DNA of 64,000 bases, taken from assembly GCF_000819745.1 (NCBI RefSeq), contig NZ_CDDA01000021.1:1-64000 (forward strand). Direction: 5' to 3'. A program made the position numbers and the translations under genes. Below, piece by piece: positions 1 to 10,100 of the stretch; position 1 is the first letter of the stretch; every line of letters starts with the position of its first letter. This stretch comes from Aeromonas bestiarum (GTDB lineage Bacteria > Pseudomonadota > Gammaproteobacteria > Enterobacterales > Aeromonadaceae). The notes beneath the pieces were generated by a model. That model saw nothing but the letters and a program-made list of their open reading frames with translations, did no database searches and was not told the origin of the DNA.

Positions 1-53
1 CGTAATTGGGACATAGCCTTCTCAAAGGCCCCTCTTTAATTTACACAAAGGAG

Positions 54-422
54 TTAACTATTGTTCACATCATCAATATATCGATTGATGTACTCATTTA
101 AATTTTTGACACTATCTAATTCACACTGAACCATTAACAACTCACCACGCTGACCACCAACGTTTGAATAAAGCATACATTTTTCATGGATAGCAAGGCG
201 TTGTTTATCGTAAAAGCTTTTCGAAAAGCCATAGTCACTAGACTTTGAAGAAATGATGTTTTTTAAATTTCTTTCATATTTAGCTGTTTGTTTTTGAACA
301 CAGGAAACCATTTCCTGATGCACCCCCGACGAATTTTTACAATTATCACTAGCAACAGCAGACTGGCTGGCAAAAAAACTACTGCAAAAAACGAATGAAC
401 AAATAAATAAAACCTTCTTCAT
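54..422 (-). CDS. tsiP: Periplasmic T6SS immunity protein (TsiP-like, LprI/DUF1311-like)
   Basis: This encodes a 122-residue exported protein with a clear signal peptide (basic MKK, hydrophobic core, likely cleavage after SAVAS). The mature part has four cysteines and the helical, Tyr/Lys-rich look of LprI-type lysozyme inhibitors (DUF1311). Its start overlaps the stop of the upstream effector gene by four bases (ATGA), so the two are translationally coupled. The effector ends in a lysozyme-like domain and must act in the periplasm. A periplasmic inhibitor fold encoded directly behind it is therefore best read as the cognate immunity protein, as for TsiP behind TseP in A. dhakensis. The LprI assignment is by pattern only. 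The gene is AT-rich compared with the core cluster, as is usual for immunity genes. Confidence 0.8.
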   Translation of the reverse strand: MKKVLFICSFVFCSSFFASQSAVASDNCKNSSGVHQEMVSCVQKQTAKYERNLKNIISSKSSDYGFSKSFYDKQRLAIHEKCMLYSNVGGQRGELLMVQCELDSVKNLNEYINRYIDDVNNS

Positions 423-2971
423 TTTATCTCCACCTCAAACATTTTACTTTCCAGCTCTAACAATGCTTTTTTCTCTGAATCAGCTCTGTCTTTCAAATCT
501 TTCCACCAAGTAGGGGAGGATTTGAACAGCGTCTCCGTATTATCTTTTTTATAGTTTTGCACTGTAATAATTAGTTCCTTGTCAGAAATATTTTGTAAAT
601 CAGAGTTACTTAAAGCATTAATGATTAAGTTGGTTTTAGCGCCAAATTGGACTGCGGTAGACCATACCAGATCATGAATAGCTGCACGAGTATGTTCTAT
701 TAAAAGGCCCTTTGATTTCAGCCGTTCAATTTGAATATCATAATGCGTCTCTTTAATGAAACGATGCTGCTCTTCTCTAAACCCTTCTGGATCATTAGCT
801 GCAACATCCTTCCAAGCCGCGTTAAACTGAGCCGTCGCAGGGAGCAACCCTTCAAAAAAATCCTTGTATTTTGAAGATTGAATATATCGTTGCACAACCC
901 CCAAATTCGACGACAGTTGATAGCAACCATATGAAGCTCCACCATAGTCTCCTTTTCCTGTAGACACTACTCCCGGGCCTCTTCCACCTGACTCATATCT
1001 TTCTGAAGTTTTACCCAACACCCATAGAGCTTCTTTTTGATAACTTTTCACCAACCCCATCATCCCAGCCGGATGAATAAACCAGGGCTTGGTATCAACC
1101 AATACCGCGAGCGCGTTAGCATCGTCTATCCACGCCATATTGTTGTGTACCTGCTTTGCGTACTCATAGAGCTTCGGTTGATCAGCCAACTCCTGCTTGA
1201 GACGCGGCCAATCCCCCGGCTTTACCCATTCGCTTTTGTGCTTGATAAACAACATCCGCAACTTTCCCGCCAACCCCTCATCGGCCAGCGCGGCCTTGAT
1301 ATCATTGCCGCTCAGGGTGCCATCGTTGTCTCTGTCTGTCACCAGCTTGTCATAGAGGGTACTAAAAAATTTGCTCGCCTCTTTCTGCTGCGGATCTTCA
1401 CTCTCGGTATCAGCCTTGTCCAAAAATCCATCGTCATCACTGCTGCCATCGACCAGCTTGACGCCCAGCTTGTGCCAGTCGTGCTGACTGACCACTTCGA
1501 CATCACCATCCTGCAATACGAACTCGCCCGCCAGCTCCCCGTCCGCCGCCGTCCGTTCACGCACCTTCACAAAGTTGTTGGCACCGTGAGTGACAATATC
1601 AGACTCTTTCACCGCCAACGGTAAGACCTGTGGCCCCAAATTGGCAACCTCGTGAAAACCATGCTGGCTATCGTTGGTAAGGCGATAGGTGGTGACCTCT
1701 TTCTTTACTAGCAGGTAGCCCTGGCCACCGGTTACACGCGCCTTGTTATTGATGCAATCTTCAAGCGCCTGTTTGTCGTTCTTTGCAACAAACACCTCAA
1801 AGTGCACGGCTTTGCTGTCGGCATCCTTCTCGAAGCCGCTGGCTACGGTCGTGGCCAGCTCATGTTCACCCCAATGACCGATGACTTTTCCGGCCTGCAC
1901 CGGTATCGGGTTTGCGCTGCGGTCAACGACCGCATCGTCTTTGAATTCGACAGGGATACTAGGTTCAGCGGTCAGTCCGGCACCCATCTTGCTTTTTGCC
2001 AGCCAGCCAACGGTACCTTTGCCAGCATTGGTCATCACTTGATTCGCACTGTCTTTGACTGTGCCGCTGCCCGTCTTGAACACCTGTACTTTACGAAACT
2101 CTGTCGTGCCGCCATTGAGGTTCACCATCTGTGGTGGCTCACTGGATACCACCACCTCACTGCCAGCAGGTAGCCCCATGCTACCCACAGTGGTGTCAGC
2201 AGTTTTACGTAGCCATGTATTACCAGGGACCTTATGGCGGGCCGGTTTGCCTTCCGGTGGCGTCATCCATGTCGGCTTTTGTGGAAATTCCTGCTGTAAT
2301 TGGCTTGCAGCAATATGGAACAGGCTGTCCGGGTCATCAACGTAGTGCACCAAATAGTAATCGTGGGGCTCATCTTTGTGGTTAAGCAGGTTCTTCACTT
2401 CCTGACCGACCAACTTCACTTCAGCCCCCCTTTTCGCATAGACAGGTTTATCGCCAGACAGCCGACGTGTCAGCTTGGGAGGATGTCCCTCTACCACCGG
2501 TTCATAGGTGGACACACCTGTCCCCTTGACCATTACTCGCGCAGCCTCGGGACTGTTGTAGCTGTTCTCACAGGCGATGTGCATGTAGAGGCTGTAGAAG
2601 GTCAGGCGATTCTTGTTCTGCTCACCGGCTTCGTAGCAATGACGTACCAGACAAAACGAAGGGGAGGTATACAAGTCAATCTTTCCCTCTGGTTTGCCCT
2701 CTTCGGTGTTACGAGTCGCCTTGGCTGGTTTGGTCGCCAGTCGGTAGGCCACGATCTCCCCGTCAGCAATCGCGCGCACAGCGCCGCTCGGGTGCCAGCC
2801 TCCGCTTTGACTGAAGTGGATGCCACCGTGCCAGATACGGTTGCGGCCTATCGGGAAAGTACCGCTCTTGAGACCATTGATCTTCTTGATAAATTCATCG
2901 AGGGATGCAATCTCGCTGGAGCCGTTTTCACCCGCCAGTTGCATGGGATAGACGATTTTCATGTTTGTCAT
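419..2971 (-). CDS. tseP: T6SS peptidoglycan-degrading effector, amidase plus lysozyme (TseP-like)
   Basis: This 850-residue protein has no signal peptide and is encoded 25 bp behind vgrG1. Its N-terminal half carries metallopeptidase (M23-like) signatures: WHGGIHF at 47-53, YMH near 129-131 and VHFEVF near 389-394, which suggests a zinc-dependent amidase/endopeptidase. SH3-like stretches (about 240-330 and 420-475) follow. Two EF-hand-like loops (510-521 and 546-557, the second a perfect DxDxDGxLxxxD) come next. The C-terminal 200 residues look like a lysozyme fold with the probable catalytic Glu650 in SERYESGG and a GGASYGCYQLSS motif. This matches the dual-activity TseP family of Aeromonas, delivered by VgrG into the target periplasm. 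The C-terminal coding part is clearly more AT-rich than the rest, which suggests domain exchange. The start could also be Met4. The catalytic roles are inferred from motifs. Confidence 0.85.
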   Translation of the reverse strand: MTNMKIVYPMQLAGENGSSEIASLDEFIKKINGLKSGTFPIGRNRIWHGGIHFSQSGGWHPSGAVRAIADGEIVAYRLATKPAKATRNTEEGKPEGKIDLYTSPSFCLVRHCYEAGEQNKNRLTFYSLYMHIACENSYNSPEAARVMVKGTGVSTYEPVVEGHPPKLTRRLSGDKPVYAKRGAEVKLVGQEVKNLLNHKDEPHDYYLVHYVDDPDSLFHIAASQLQQEFPQKPTWMTPPEGKPARHKVPGNTWLRKTADTTVGSMGLPAGSEVVVSSEPPQMVNLNGGTTEFRKVQVFKTGSGTVKDSANQVMTNAGKGTVGWLAKSKMGAGLTAEPSIPVEFKDDAVVDRSANPIPVQAGKVIGHWGEHELATTVASGFEKDADSKAVHFEVFVAKNDKQALEDCINNKARVTGGQGYLLVKKEVTTYRLTNDSQHGFHEVANLGPQVLPLAVKESDIVTHGANNFVKVRERTAADGELAGEFVLQDGDVEVVSQHDWHKLGVKLVDGSSDDDGFLDKADTESEDPQQKEASKFFSTLYDKLVTDRDNDGTLSGNDIKAALADEGLAGKLRMLFIKHKSEWVKPGDWPRLKQELADQPKLYEYAKQVHNNMAWIDDANALAVLVDTKPWFIHPAGMMGLVKSYQKEALWVLGKTSERYESGGRGPGVVSTGKGDYGGASYGCYQLSSNLGVVQRYIQSSKYKDFFEGLLPATAQFNAAWKDVAANDPEGFREEQHRFIKETHYDIQIERLKSKGLLIEHTRAAIHDLVWSTAVQFGAKTNLIINALSNSDLQNISDKELIITVQNYKKDNTETLFKSSPTWWKDLKDRADSEKKALLELESKMFEVEIK

Positions 2972-2996
2972 TCAATCCTAAGTTGTTCGTCGAACA

Positions 2997-5042
2997 TCAA
3001 GCGGAGGGCTGATAATCGCTATCGGGCTCCAGCGCCTTGAGCAGCGCCTCCATCGCCTTCTCGGTGGCAATCGCCTTGACCAGTTCAACCAGTTCAGGGG
3101 CTTTCACCACTTCCACGCCTTTGGGGATGATGGGAGGCTGACCTGCCCAGCCAGAGCCTGAGCCTGCGCTGCCACCGGCATTGAGTTTGATGGCGGGGCC
3201 CACCAGCTTGATGCCGCTCGGGTCTACTTTCACAAAGCTGCCGCCCCCCTTGAGGGTTATTTCAGAACCCGCCTCCAGCACCAGCTTGTCGCCCACCTTG
3301 ATATGCACTTCCTGTCCCGCTTCCACCAGCAGTGACTGCCCCAGCTTCTGGTGCAGTGAGGTATCCACCGTCAGCGAGTAGTCGGCTTTTATCTGGTCGC
3401 GCTTCTCCCCTTCCACCGTCAGGTGGTCGTTGGCCTTGATGCGGGTCACCCGCTCGTTGTCGATGTCGCTGTGCTGGTCGTGTTTGATATGCCAGGCCGC
3501 ATCATTTTCGATGAGTACGTTCAGGTCTTTCTGACCGTGGATATAAATCTCTTCCTGCCCGGCCTGGTCTTCGAAACGCAGCTCGTTGAAGCCCTCCCCC
3601 TGGTGGGTCTCGGTGCGCAGCACGGTACGGGTCTTGTTGGCCGGCAGATCGTAGGGGGGCCGGTTGGTGGCGTGGAAGGTGCGGCCGGTGACGATAGGCT
3701 GGTCCGGGTCCCCTTCCAGAAATGAGACGATAACTTCATGGCCGATGCGCGGAATGGCCATCATGCCGTACTGGCCGCCGGCCCAGCCTTGGGATACGCG
3801 TACCCAGCAGGAGCTCTGGTCGTTGGAGCTGCCATATCTGTCCCACGGGAATTGCAGTTTCACCCGGCCATGCTCGTCGCAGTAAATCTCTTCCCCTTCA
3901 GGGCCCACCACTATCGCGATTTGCGGGCCATCCACCATGGGCTTATGGGGCGCTTGCGGGCTGCCAATACGGGCGCGCCAGCTGGTGCTGGCTTTGACCA
4001 CACCAAATTCGTTGTGGTAGACGGTGGGGCCGCTGCCGCCCTCCTCTTCCAGCGCCTGCGGCTGCAAACCGGTGTGGCTGATGCGCACGATTTGCCAGTC
4101 GGTATTCAGACTGCCATTCGGGTGCTCGGTCAGCGAGAAATACTGGCCCGGCAGCAGGGTCGCGCTGTTGGACTTGCCGCTGCCTGCCACTGCGTCGTTG
4201 CGCAGCGCATCGAGTCTGTGCTGGGCAAACGCCTTGCCGCTGCCGTCCTGCTTGTAGCGACCCGGATAGTCGAAGTGCTGGTAGGTATCGCGCTGGTGCT
4301 CCAGCTCGCTCCCCTGCTTCTTGTGGGATAACCCATAAGCCGGGGTCTTGAAGCTGTAGTCTTTCAGCTCAACATCGCTGGGCCGTACCGCCTCGCGGTA
4401 GTGGAACTGGCGCACATAGGGGCCCTGCTCCAGCGAACGGTTGCCGAGGTTGAAGAAGAGCTCAGGGCCGGCGGTCAGGGCCGCCGCATCGTCGGCAAAC
4501 ACGACGCGGTGTTTGCCGGCGTCGAATTCATGGAAGTAGAACAGCCCCTCTTCAGCAGCAAGGCGATTGACGAAATCGAGGTCGGTCTCACGATACTGAA
4601 CGCAGTATTCCCGCTGGGCATGCTCATGCTTGAGCGCGAAGGCGTAGTCGGTGATGCCGTGCTCTTGCAGCAGGATGGAGAGGATTTCGTCAGGCTTTTG
4701 CGCTTGGAAGATTCGGGAATTGTGGCGAAGCGAGAGCCGCCACAGCGCCGGCTGCACCCGCAGCTGATAGCGGGTACGGCGAAAGCCGCTGTCCCCTTGA
4801 GCAAAATCACTCACGACCCCGCACACCCGCCGCTGCAGCTCGCCGTTGTACCACACCATCAGCTCGCACGGCTGGTCCAGCACGGCACCGAAGTCGACAT
4901 CAGGCTCTGGGCTCGCCAATTCCAAACGCAGCTGGAAAGGCCCGTTCAGCGCCTCTTCCAGCGCGAACTCGGCCACTACGAAGGTGCTCTCGGGCAGCGC
5001 CCCCACCTTGACGGTAAATTGTAATCCTGTGCTGTCTGCCAT
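2997..5042 (-). CDS. vgrG: T6SS spike protein VgrG (TssI), copy 1
   Basis: This encodes the 681-residue trimeric spike that tips the Hcp tube. The N-terminal part is the gp27-like platform. The OB-fold/gp5 region includes [13 protein letters not shown] and the diagnostic [17 protein letters not shown] run of gp4-like beta-helix repeats ([33 protein letters not shown]) then ends in a short helical tail ([22 protein letters not shown]). I chose the start at 5042 because AAGGA lies 8 bp upstream and the same MADSTGLQ start recurs in the second vgrG; a longer open frame reaches 5099. It sits 11 bp behind the PAAR gene and 25 bp ahead of tseP, so it most likely carries TseP. Its first 600 or so residues are nearly identical to those of the VgrG at 31247-33478. 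Confidence 0.96.
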   Translation of the reverse strand: MADSTGLQFTVKVGALPESTFVVAEFALEEALNGPFQLRLELASPEPDVDFGAVLDQPCELMVWYNGELQRRVCGVVSDFAQGDSGFRRTRYQLRVQPALWRLSLRHNSRIFQAQKPDEILSILLQEHGITDYAFALKHEHAQREYCVQYRETDLDFVNRLAAEEGLFYFHEFDAGKHRVVFADDAAALTAGPELFFNLGNRSLEQGPYVRQFHYREAVRPSDVELKDYSFKTPAYGLSHKKQGSELEHQRDTYQHFDYPGRYKQDGSGKAFAQHRLDALRNDAVAGSGKSNSATLLPGQYFSLTEHPNGSLNTDWQIVRISHTGLQPQALEEEGGSGPTVYHNEFGVVKASTSWRARIGSPQAPHKPMVDGPQIAIVVGPEGEEIYCDEHGRVKLQFPWDRYGSSNDQSSCWVRVSQGWAGGQYGMMAIPRIGHEVIVSFLEGDPDQPIVTGRTFHATNRPPYDLPANKTRTVLRTETHQGEGFNELRFEDQAGQEEIYIHGQKDLNVLIENDAAWHIKHDQHSDIDNERVTRIKANDHLTVEGEKRDQIKADYSLTVDTSLHQKLGQSLLVEAGQEVHIKVGDKLVLEAGSEITLKGGGSFVKVDPSGIKLVGPAIKLNAGGSAGSGSGWAGQPPIIPKGVEVVKAPELVELVKAIATEKAMEALLKALEPDSDYQPSA

Positions 5043-5053
5043 AACGCTGTTCC

Positions 5054-5341
5054 TTATCCTGCCTGTCCACTGCCCGAGCCAATCACAACGCCACCGCAAC
5101 CTATGGCGGTGCCGGTCACGGCGATGGGTTTGCCGTTGACCAAAACGGAGCCGACGCCCCCCGAGATGCTGCGCGGATGGGGAGGATTGTTGGGTTTGAC
5201 GTGAGGGGCCAGCGGATCCCCCTGCCGGGCCACCGGTTTGCCATCGAGGAACACATCGGGGCTGGCGGCAATCACGGGGGATGGGTGGAACCCATCGTGG
5301 TCGGTGCCAATGTCACCGAGCAATGCAATAGAAGGGCACAT
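5054..5341 (-). CDS. PAAR-domain spike tip protein
   Basis: This 95-residue protein has two repeated PAAR-type units ([21 protein letters not shown] and [17 protein letters not shown]) and a glycine-rich C-terminus. PAAR proteins form the sharp metal-bound cone on top of the VgrG trimer. It is a stand-alone tip with no toxin extension. The start at 5341 is supported by GGAG seven bases upstream; a longer reading to 5389 would add an unrelated Arg/Pro stretch. The gene begins the PAAR-vgrG1-tseP-tsiP operon, separated from vasL by 291 bp that contain a sigma-54 promoter and two palindromic sites. This suggests that effector-tip expression is controlled separately from the core. Confidence 0.93.
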   Translation of the reverse strand: MCPSIALLGDIGTDHDGFHPSPVIAASPDVFLDGKPVARQGDPLAPHVKPNNPPHPRSISGGVGSVLVNGKPIAVTGTAIGCGGVVIGSGSGQAG

Positions 5342-5443
5342 ATGAATTCTCCGTGTGGGCAAGGGAGCCGCCGTTGGGGCTCCTGCCATGGCGCAGGCTC
5401 ACCATCATGAGCCGGGACGCAGATACAGCAGGGGTAGCAACCC

Positions 5444-5459
5444 AGCAGCCTCCATGCCA
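5444..5459 (-). promoter_or_regulatory. Sigma-54 (-24/-12) promoter of the PAAR-vgrG1-tseP-tsiP operon
   Basis: The minus strand reads TGGCATGGAGGCTGCT. The invariant GG and GC are separated by exactly 10 bases and the -24 half (TGGCAT) is near consensus. It lies about 100 bp upstream of the PAAR start codon and is almost the same as the promoter in front of hcp (TGGCATGGTCACTGCT). VasH, encoded in this locus, is the expected activator. Confidence 0.75.
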
Positions 5460-5531
5460 TGACTGAGTGGCCATTAATCACCTTTAAAATCAGTTAATTG
5501 AGATGACGACTCACACAGTTTGGCTGCGTTG

Positions 5532-5547
5532 CTGCAACGAATTGCGC
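5532..5547. promoter_or_regulatory. Candidate VasH binding site, proximal (PAAR operon)
   Basis: The site reads CTGCAA-CGAA-TTGCGC, an imperfect copy of the palindrome GCGCAA-N4-TTGCGC found upstream of hcp. Its centre is about 94 bp upstream of the -12 element. Assignment to VasH is inference from position and repetition. Confidence 0.55.
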
Positions 5548-5604
5548 AAGACAGGGCAAGCGACACGGCAAACCTTGCTCTGCCAGTCAAATTTGCTGCC
5601 GCTT

Positions 5605-5620
5605 GCGCAACTCATTGCTC
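5605..5620. promoter_or_regulatory. Candidate VasH binding site, distal (PAAR operon)
   Basis: The site reads GCGCAA-CTCA-TTGCTC. It has the same two arms as the distal site upstream of hcp (GCGCAA-CTTG-TTGCTC) and lies 73 bp beyond the proximal site, against 71 bp at hcp. It sits just after the vasL stop codon. Confidence 0.6.
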
Positions 5621-5632
5621 AATGCAGCATGT

Positions 5633-7063
5633 TCAACTGCCGGCAGCGCCCTGCTGCAACTGATAGAGCCGGATGTTGAGCGCTTTCAGGTCATTTTCCA
5701 GACTCTTCAATTCGGCAGCCGTGATGGGCTCCTGAGAGGCTTTTCTCGCCTCCAACTCGCCGAGACGCAGGCTGAACGGGATGTTCTGCATCAGGTTCTT
5801 CTGCACCTCGTAGAGCTGGGATTTGAGGTAGGAGATGGTCACCGTCTTGCGTTGGCGCTCCAGCTCCAGCAGCTGATCGAGCAGGGCATCCACCCCGGCG
5901 CGGGCATCCAGGTAGGTGGGCACGCTGATGGCGTCCCCCTGCTGACCGACCAGCGCGCTCTGCCACTGCTTGTCGAGCGCCTTGACCGCCAGCGAGTCGG
6001 GATAGAGCATCTGCAACGAGTTGCGCAGTCCCTCGCCGTAGCGATACCAGTAGAGCGGTGACGTCTGCTCCAGCCGGGCAAGCTGGCTCTGATAACGGGC
6101 CACCAGTTCGCTCTCCATGCTCTGCAGGGTCTGCTCCCCCAGCACGATGCGTGCCTGGCGAATGTCGTCATAACTGAGTGCTCGCGGCAGCTCGGTGGCT
6201 GGCTGTACCAGACGCTGGGCCGCCACTGTCTTCTCCTGCTGCTGATGTTGCCAGCCAAGCCAGCCCATCACCGGCAGGGCGCAGCTGAGCAGGCCGCAGC
6301 CAAACCAGAACCAGGCTGGCCGCTGCTTGCGGTGCTGCTCAATCTTGAGCACGGTCGGCTTCATCTGCCCCTTCTCGCGCCCCACCAAAATGCTGCCCTG
6401 AGGCAGGTGCGGGGTCGCCGCCCCGGCAGAGGCGCCGTGATCGCTCTCCATGTCGGATTTGAAGAACACCATGGGGGGGATCTGCAACTCCTCCTTGAGG
6501 CCGGGCTCATCGGAGACGATGACGATCTCGGTCTCATCGAACAGGTGGGTGTAGCCCTCGATGAAGTGCACCAGATTCTCGACCCGGGGAATGCGGCTTA
6601 AGCCCGCGTTGTGCAGCTTCTCGCTGATAAGTTGCAGCGCCCGCTCGCAGCGGTAGATCAGCCGCTTGTCTTCGTGGCTGATCTGGTACTGGCGAATGAC
6701 ATCGCTGATGCGGGCGATGAACCAGTCCAGCATCTCGATGCGGGCCCGCTCCTGATGCACCGGTGGCCAGAAACTCTCCCACTGGGTGACGATCAGGTTG
6801 GCGAGAAACTCGCAGCCTTCGGTGAAGCCGCTCAACCCCTGCAAGCGAGAGCGTGCCAAGGTGAAGTAGATGGCGGTCTGCAGATCCACCCCGTGCTTTT
6901 CGAAGATAAGACTGGCGAGCCGATGGATCTTGAGCCAGTCCACCTCGGGGCGGGAGGCATGGCTGAGCTTGTTGATTTCAGCCCGCAGCGCCTCGTACTC
7001 CGGCAGCATCCTGGGGTCACGCCCCACTTTCAGCGCCTGCTGACCTTGTTGATTCTGTGACAT
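5633..7063 (-). CDS. vasL: VasL, T6SS ImpA-N-domain membrane-linked protein
   Basis: This 476-residue protein has an N-terminal ImpA_N (TssA-like) domain (about 15-200, including the WESFWPP stretch), one transmembrane segment in the middle (about 265-290, PAWFWFGCGLLSCALPV) and a helical C-terminal VasL domain. In the Vibrio-type T6SS this is the accessory TssA-like protein at the end of the core operon, thought to act in sheath assembly or contraction at the envelope. I set the start at 7063 (MSQNQQG), 44 bp after the tssM stop; the longer frame to 7111 would overlap tssM. It is the last core gene before the separately promoted PAAR operon. Confidence 0.9.
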   Translation of the reverse strand: MSQNQQGQQALKVGRDPRMLPEYEALRAEINKLSHASRPEVDWLKIHRLASLIFEKHGVDLQTAIYFTLARSRLQGLSGFTEGCEFLANLIVTQWESFWPPVHQERARIEMLDWFIARISDVIRQYQISHEDKRLIYRCERALQLISEKLHNAGLSRIPRVENLVHFIEGYTHLFDETEIVIVSDEPGLKEELQIPPMVFFKSDMESDHGASAGAATPHLPQGSILVGREKGQMKPTVLKIEQHRKQRPAWFWFGCGLLSCALPVMGWLGWQHQQQEKTVAAQRLVQPATELPRALSYDDIRQARIVLGEQTLQSMESELVARYQSQLARLEQTSPLYWYRYGEGLRNSLQMLYPDSLAVKALDKQWQSALVGQQGDAISVPTYLDARAGVDALLDQLLELERQRKTVTISYLKSQLYEVQKNLMQNIPFSLRLGELEARKASQEPITAAELKSLENDLKALNIRLYQLQQGAAGS

Positions 7064-7107
7064 ATCGGGTTCCAAAATGCGGGGGGCACAATGTCCCCCC
7101 GACATGA

Positions 7108-10100
7108 TCAATAGAGGGATTCAGGCAATCTGAACTGGCTGAACAGGCCGCCGGTGAAGGGATTCTGCACGCTGTCGGTATAGACGCGATAGGTCATGGA
7201 CCCCTGATCCACCGGGAAGCGCACATCGAAGGTGGCCTCATTGACCTGGGTCAGCTCCCCCTTGTCCATCAGGCGGAACATGGCCCAGGGGCCGACAAAG
7301 CCTTCACTGCGCGGCGAGCGCTCACGGGCGGCCGGCACCAGGGTGATCTTGCTTTCAGCCCCGTCACGCATGGTGTTGGGCCACACCAGCGGGATCTTGG
7401 TGCGACGGCCATGGGCGTACTCCAGCAGCTGGCCATCCAGGTTCAGCACGCTGCGCCGCTTGTTGGCGGTGAGCTCGATGGGCTCGAGGGCGAATTGCAC
7501 CTCCAGGTTGCCCTGCTGGCTGAAGAAGATCTGACGGATGCGGGCGGCTCTGTCCAGCTGCTTGACCAGCTCGGCCTGCATGGGCGAGCTGAACTCGCCC
7601 TCCATCAGGCCGCTCTCCACCATGGGTTTGAGATTGACCTGATAGAAGCTGTCCAGGGTGCCGCCCGGCGCAAAGAAGCGCTCCATCTCGGAGAGCGGTA
7701 CGTCCTTGGCTGAGCCCGGATCGAACGGATAGCGACCGGCCAGCTGGCTGTTGAATGGCGCCAGCACCTTGTCCTGCCACTCCTGATTGAGGGAGGACAT
7801 GGCCAAGTCGATCACCAGCCGCGAGCTCTGCTCGGAGAGCTGACCCACCCAGCGATCCAGCGGAGCCGGCAGGCTGCGTGCATATTGCTGCAGGGCGAAC
7901 ACAGGATCGGCGTACTTGTTGGTCAGACGCAGCTGCACCGCCTTGAGGGCCGACTGGCCCGGCTCGGTAGCATTGACGATGAGCTCCAGATAGTGCTGCA
8001 GCTCCACCAGCTTCTGATTGACCTCCTGAATGAGCGGTCCCTGCTCACCACGGCCAGCCAATGCTCCATTAGTGGCCATAAAGGGACGCCCGATGCGGGC
8101 CGTGATGGCCTGGGCAGGATCCCCTTCCACATCGGAGATCTTGCGAATGCGGGTGTTATCATCCAACGAGGCCAGCACCCGCTGGAACGGCTGATCGTTG
8201 CCCGTGATGGCAGAGAGCACGTCGAGCGCCTGCTCGGGGCTCTCCAGGGTCTGCACATCCAGGTTGGTCAGCAGTTTTTGCCACTGGTTGACGTAGTCGG
8301 TGACATAGCGATCGTTGACCTGACGGGCGATCTCCTTGCGATCGGCCTCGCTCAGCTGGCTCAGCTTGCGCTGGCCCAGCACCCAGGCATCCATGGCGGT
8401 GAGATCGATCAGCGCCTTGTCCTGTTTGAGGAAGAAGTCGTTGAAACCGGGCCAGGTCAGCAGCCGCGGCACCTGACCTGCGTTGTCGCTGCGCAGGGCA
8501 AACACTGTGTCGAAGGTGGGACCCACCTCGTCGCGCACGTTGAGATCCGGCGGCAGCACGTCATTCGCCTTCACTACCAGGTTTTGATACACCCGCTGAT
8601 ACATGGGCAGCTTGCCAAGCTCGCGCTGGGCGCCGTAGACAGGCTCCTTGAACGGTATGAAGGCGGTGATGGCGGCCGGATCCCGGGCGGCCCGGGCACC
8701 ATGCCAGTCGGTGTGGTCGAGGGCGTAATCCAGGTGCCCCATCAGTTGCTCCTGCACAGCCCCCTGCCCCGGGAAGGCCTGCTGCCAGCGACTGGCCATG
8801 TACTGCGCCACCAGCTCCTTGTTGCGACCCGACGCATCGTCCAGCATCCGCATCACCCGCAGTATGGAGAGCTTCTCCTCACTGCCGGCCGGTGCCTGCT
8901 CGAGATCCGCCAGCAGCCCCTGCATCTGGGCCGGCAGGAAGCGCAGGCTCAGCAGTTGCAGATAGGAGCCTTCCACATAAGGGCCAATCTCGTCTCCCTG
9001 ATAGAGGCCCAGATCGGCCACCAGCGGGGTGCGTTCACGGTAGTTGCCAAAGGAGAGGGTCGCCTCGCGGATGAGGTTCAGACGCGGCAGCTGGCTCACC
9101 CCGAAGGCGTGGGCATCGGCCACCTCGTTGGTCTCCATGAAGGCCTGGGCCTTGGTCAATACGTTGTGGCCAGCCTCCTCGTTGACCCGGTAGAAGTAGT
9201 GCCAACCGCCGATAAGGGCTGCCGAGAAGAGCGACAGGCAGCTCAGGCCGATGGCCATGCGGCGACGGCGATAGAGGGTGTGCAGCCGGTTCTCCCCGGC
9301 CAGATGGGCCTCGGGGAAGATGATGGTGGAGAAGAGCTTGCGCACGAAATAGGTGTTGGACTCTCCGCGCAGGGCCGAGTAAATGGGCTCGGGCAGGTTG
9401 TAGCGACGAGACGCCGCCTGGGCAAACGCATCGAACGGCACCCCCTGCTGATAGACGGAGCTGATGTAGACGCCGCGTACCAAGAGCGGCTTGCTCTCCT
9501 CGATGGCCAGGGTCTCGTCGAGCAGGCTGGTCACGTAATCCTTCAACCCCGCCAGTTGACGCACGAACGAGAACAGCGCATTGCGCTGGGCGGCATCGAG
9601 CCGGGCCAGCATCAGCTCGGGCAGGTTCTGGTTGAGGTTGTCCACCCACTGATCCCAGAACAGGGCCAGCGCCTGCTGCCAGGATTTGCCCTGGCTGTCG
9701 CCCGGGTTGAAGGTCACCCCCAGCACGGCCTCGCGGGCCTCCTTGTCGAGCTGCTCATACACCACATCAAAGCCGCGCAGCAAGTCGAGCTTGGTAAAGG
9801 TGACATAGAGCGGCAGCCGGGTATTCATGGTGGCCGACACCTCCTGCAGGCGGGAGCGCATCAGCTGGGCATAGGCCTTGCGCTCGGCCACGCTGGCATG
9901 GGAGAGCCAGGCCAGATCCACGGTCAGCACCAGGCCGTTGAGAGGCTGGCGGCGACGGTGTTCGTTGAGCCAGTTCAGCAGGTGCAGCCAGAGCCGCTCA
10001 TGCTTGCGCGCCTGCGGATCCAGCTCGGGCTCGGATTGGGACAAGAGCTCGCCGGCAGGATCCAGCATCACGGCTTGTTCCCCCAGCCAGCAGTCGATCA

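Noticed and set aside
5542..5610. Long-range inverted repeat TTGCGCAAG...CTTGCGCAA suggesting an RNA attenuator before PAAR
   Set aside because: The arms belong to the two palindromic candidate activator sites upstream of the sigma-54 start, so they would not be in the PAAR transcript; DNA-level sites explain them better.
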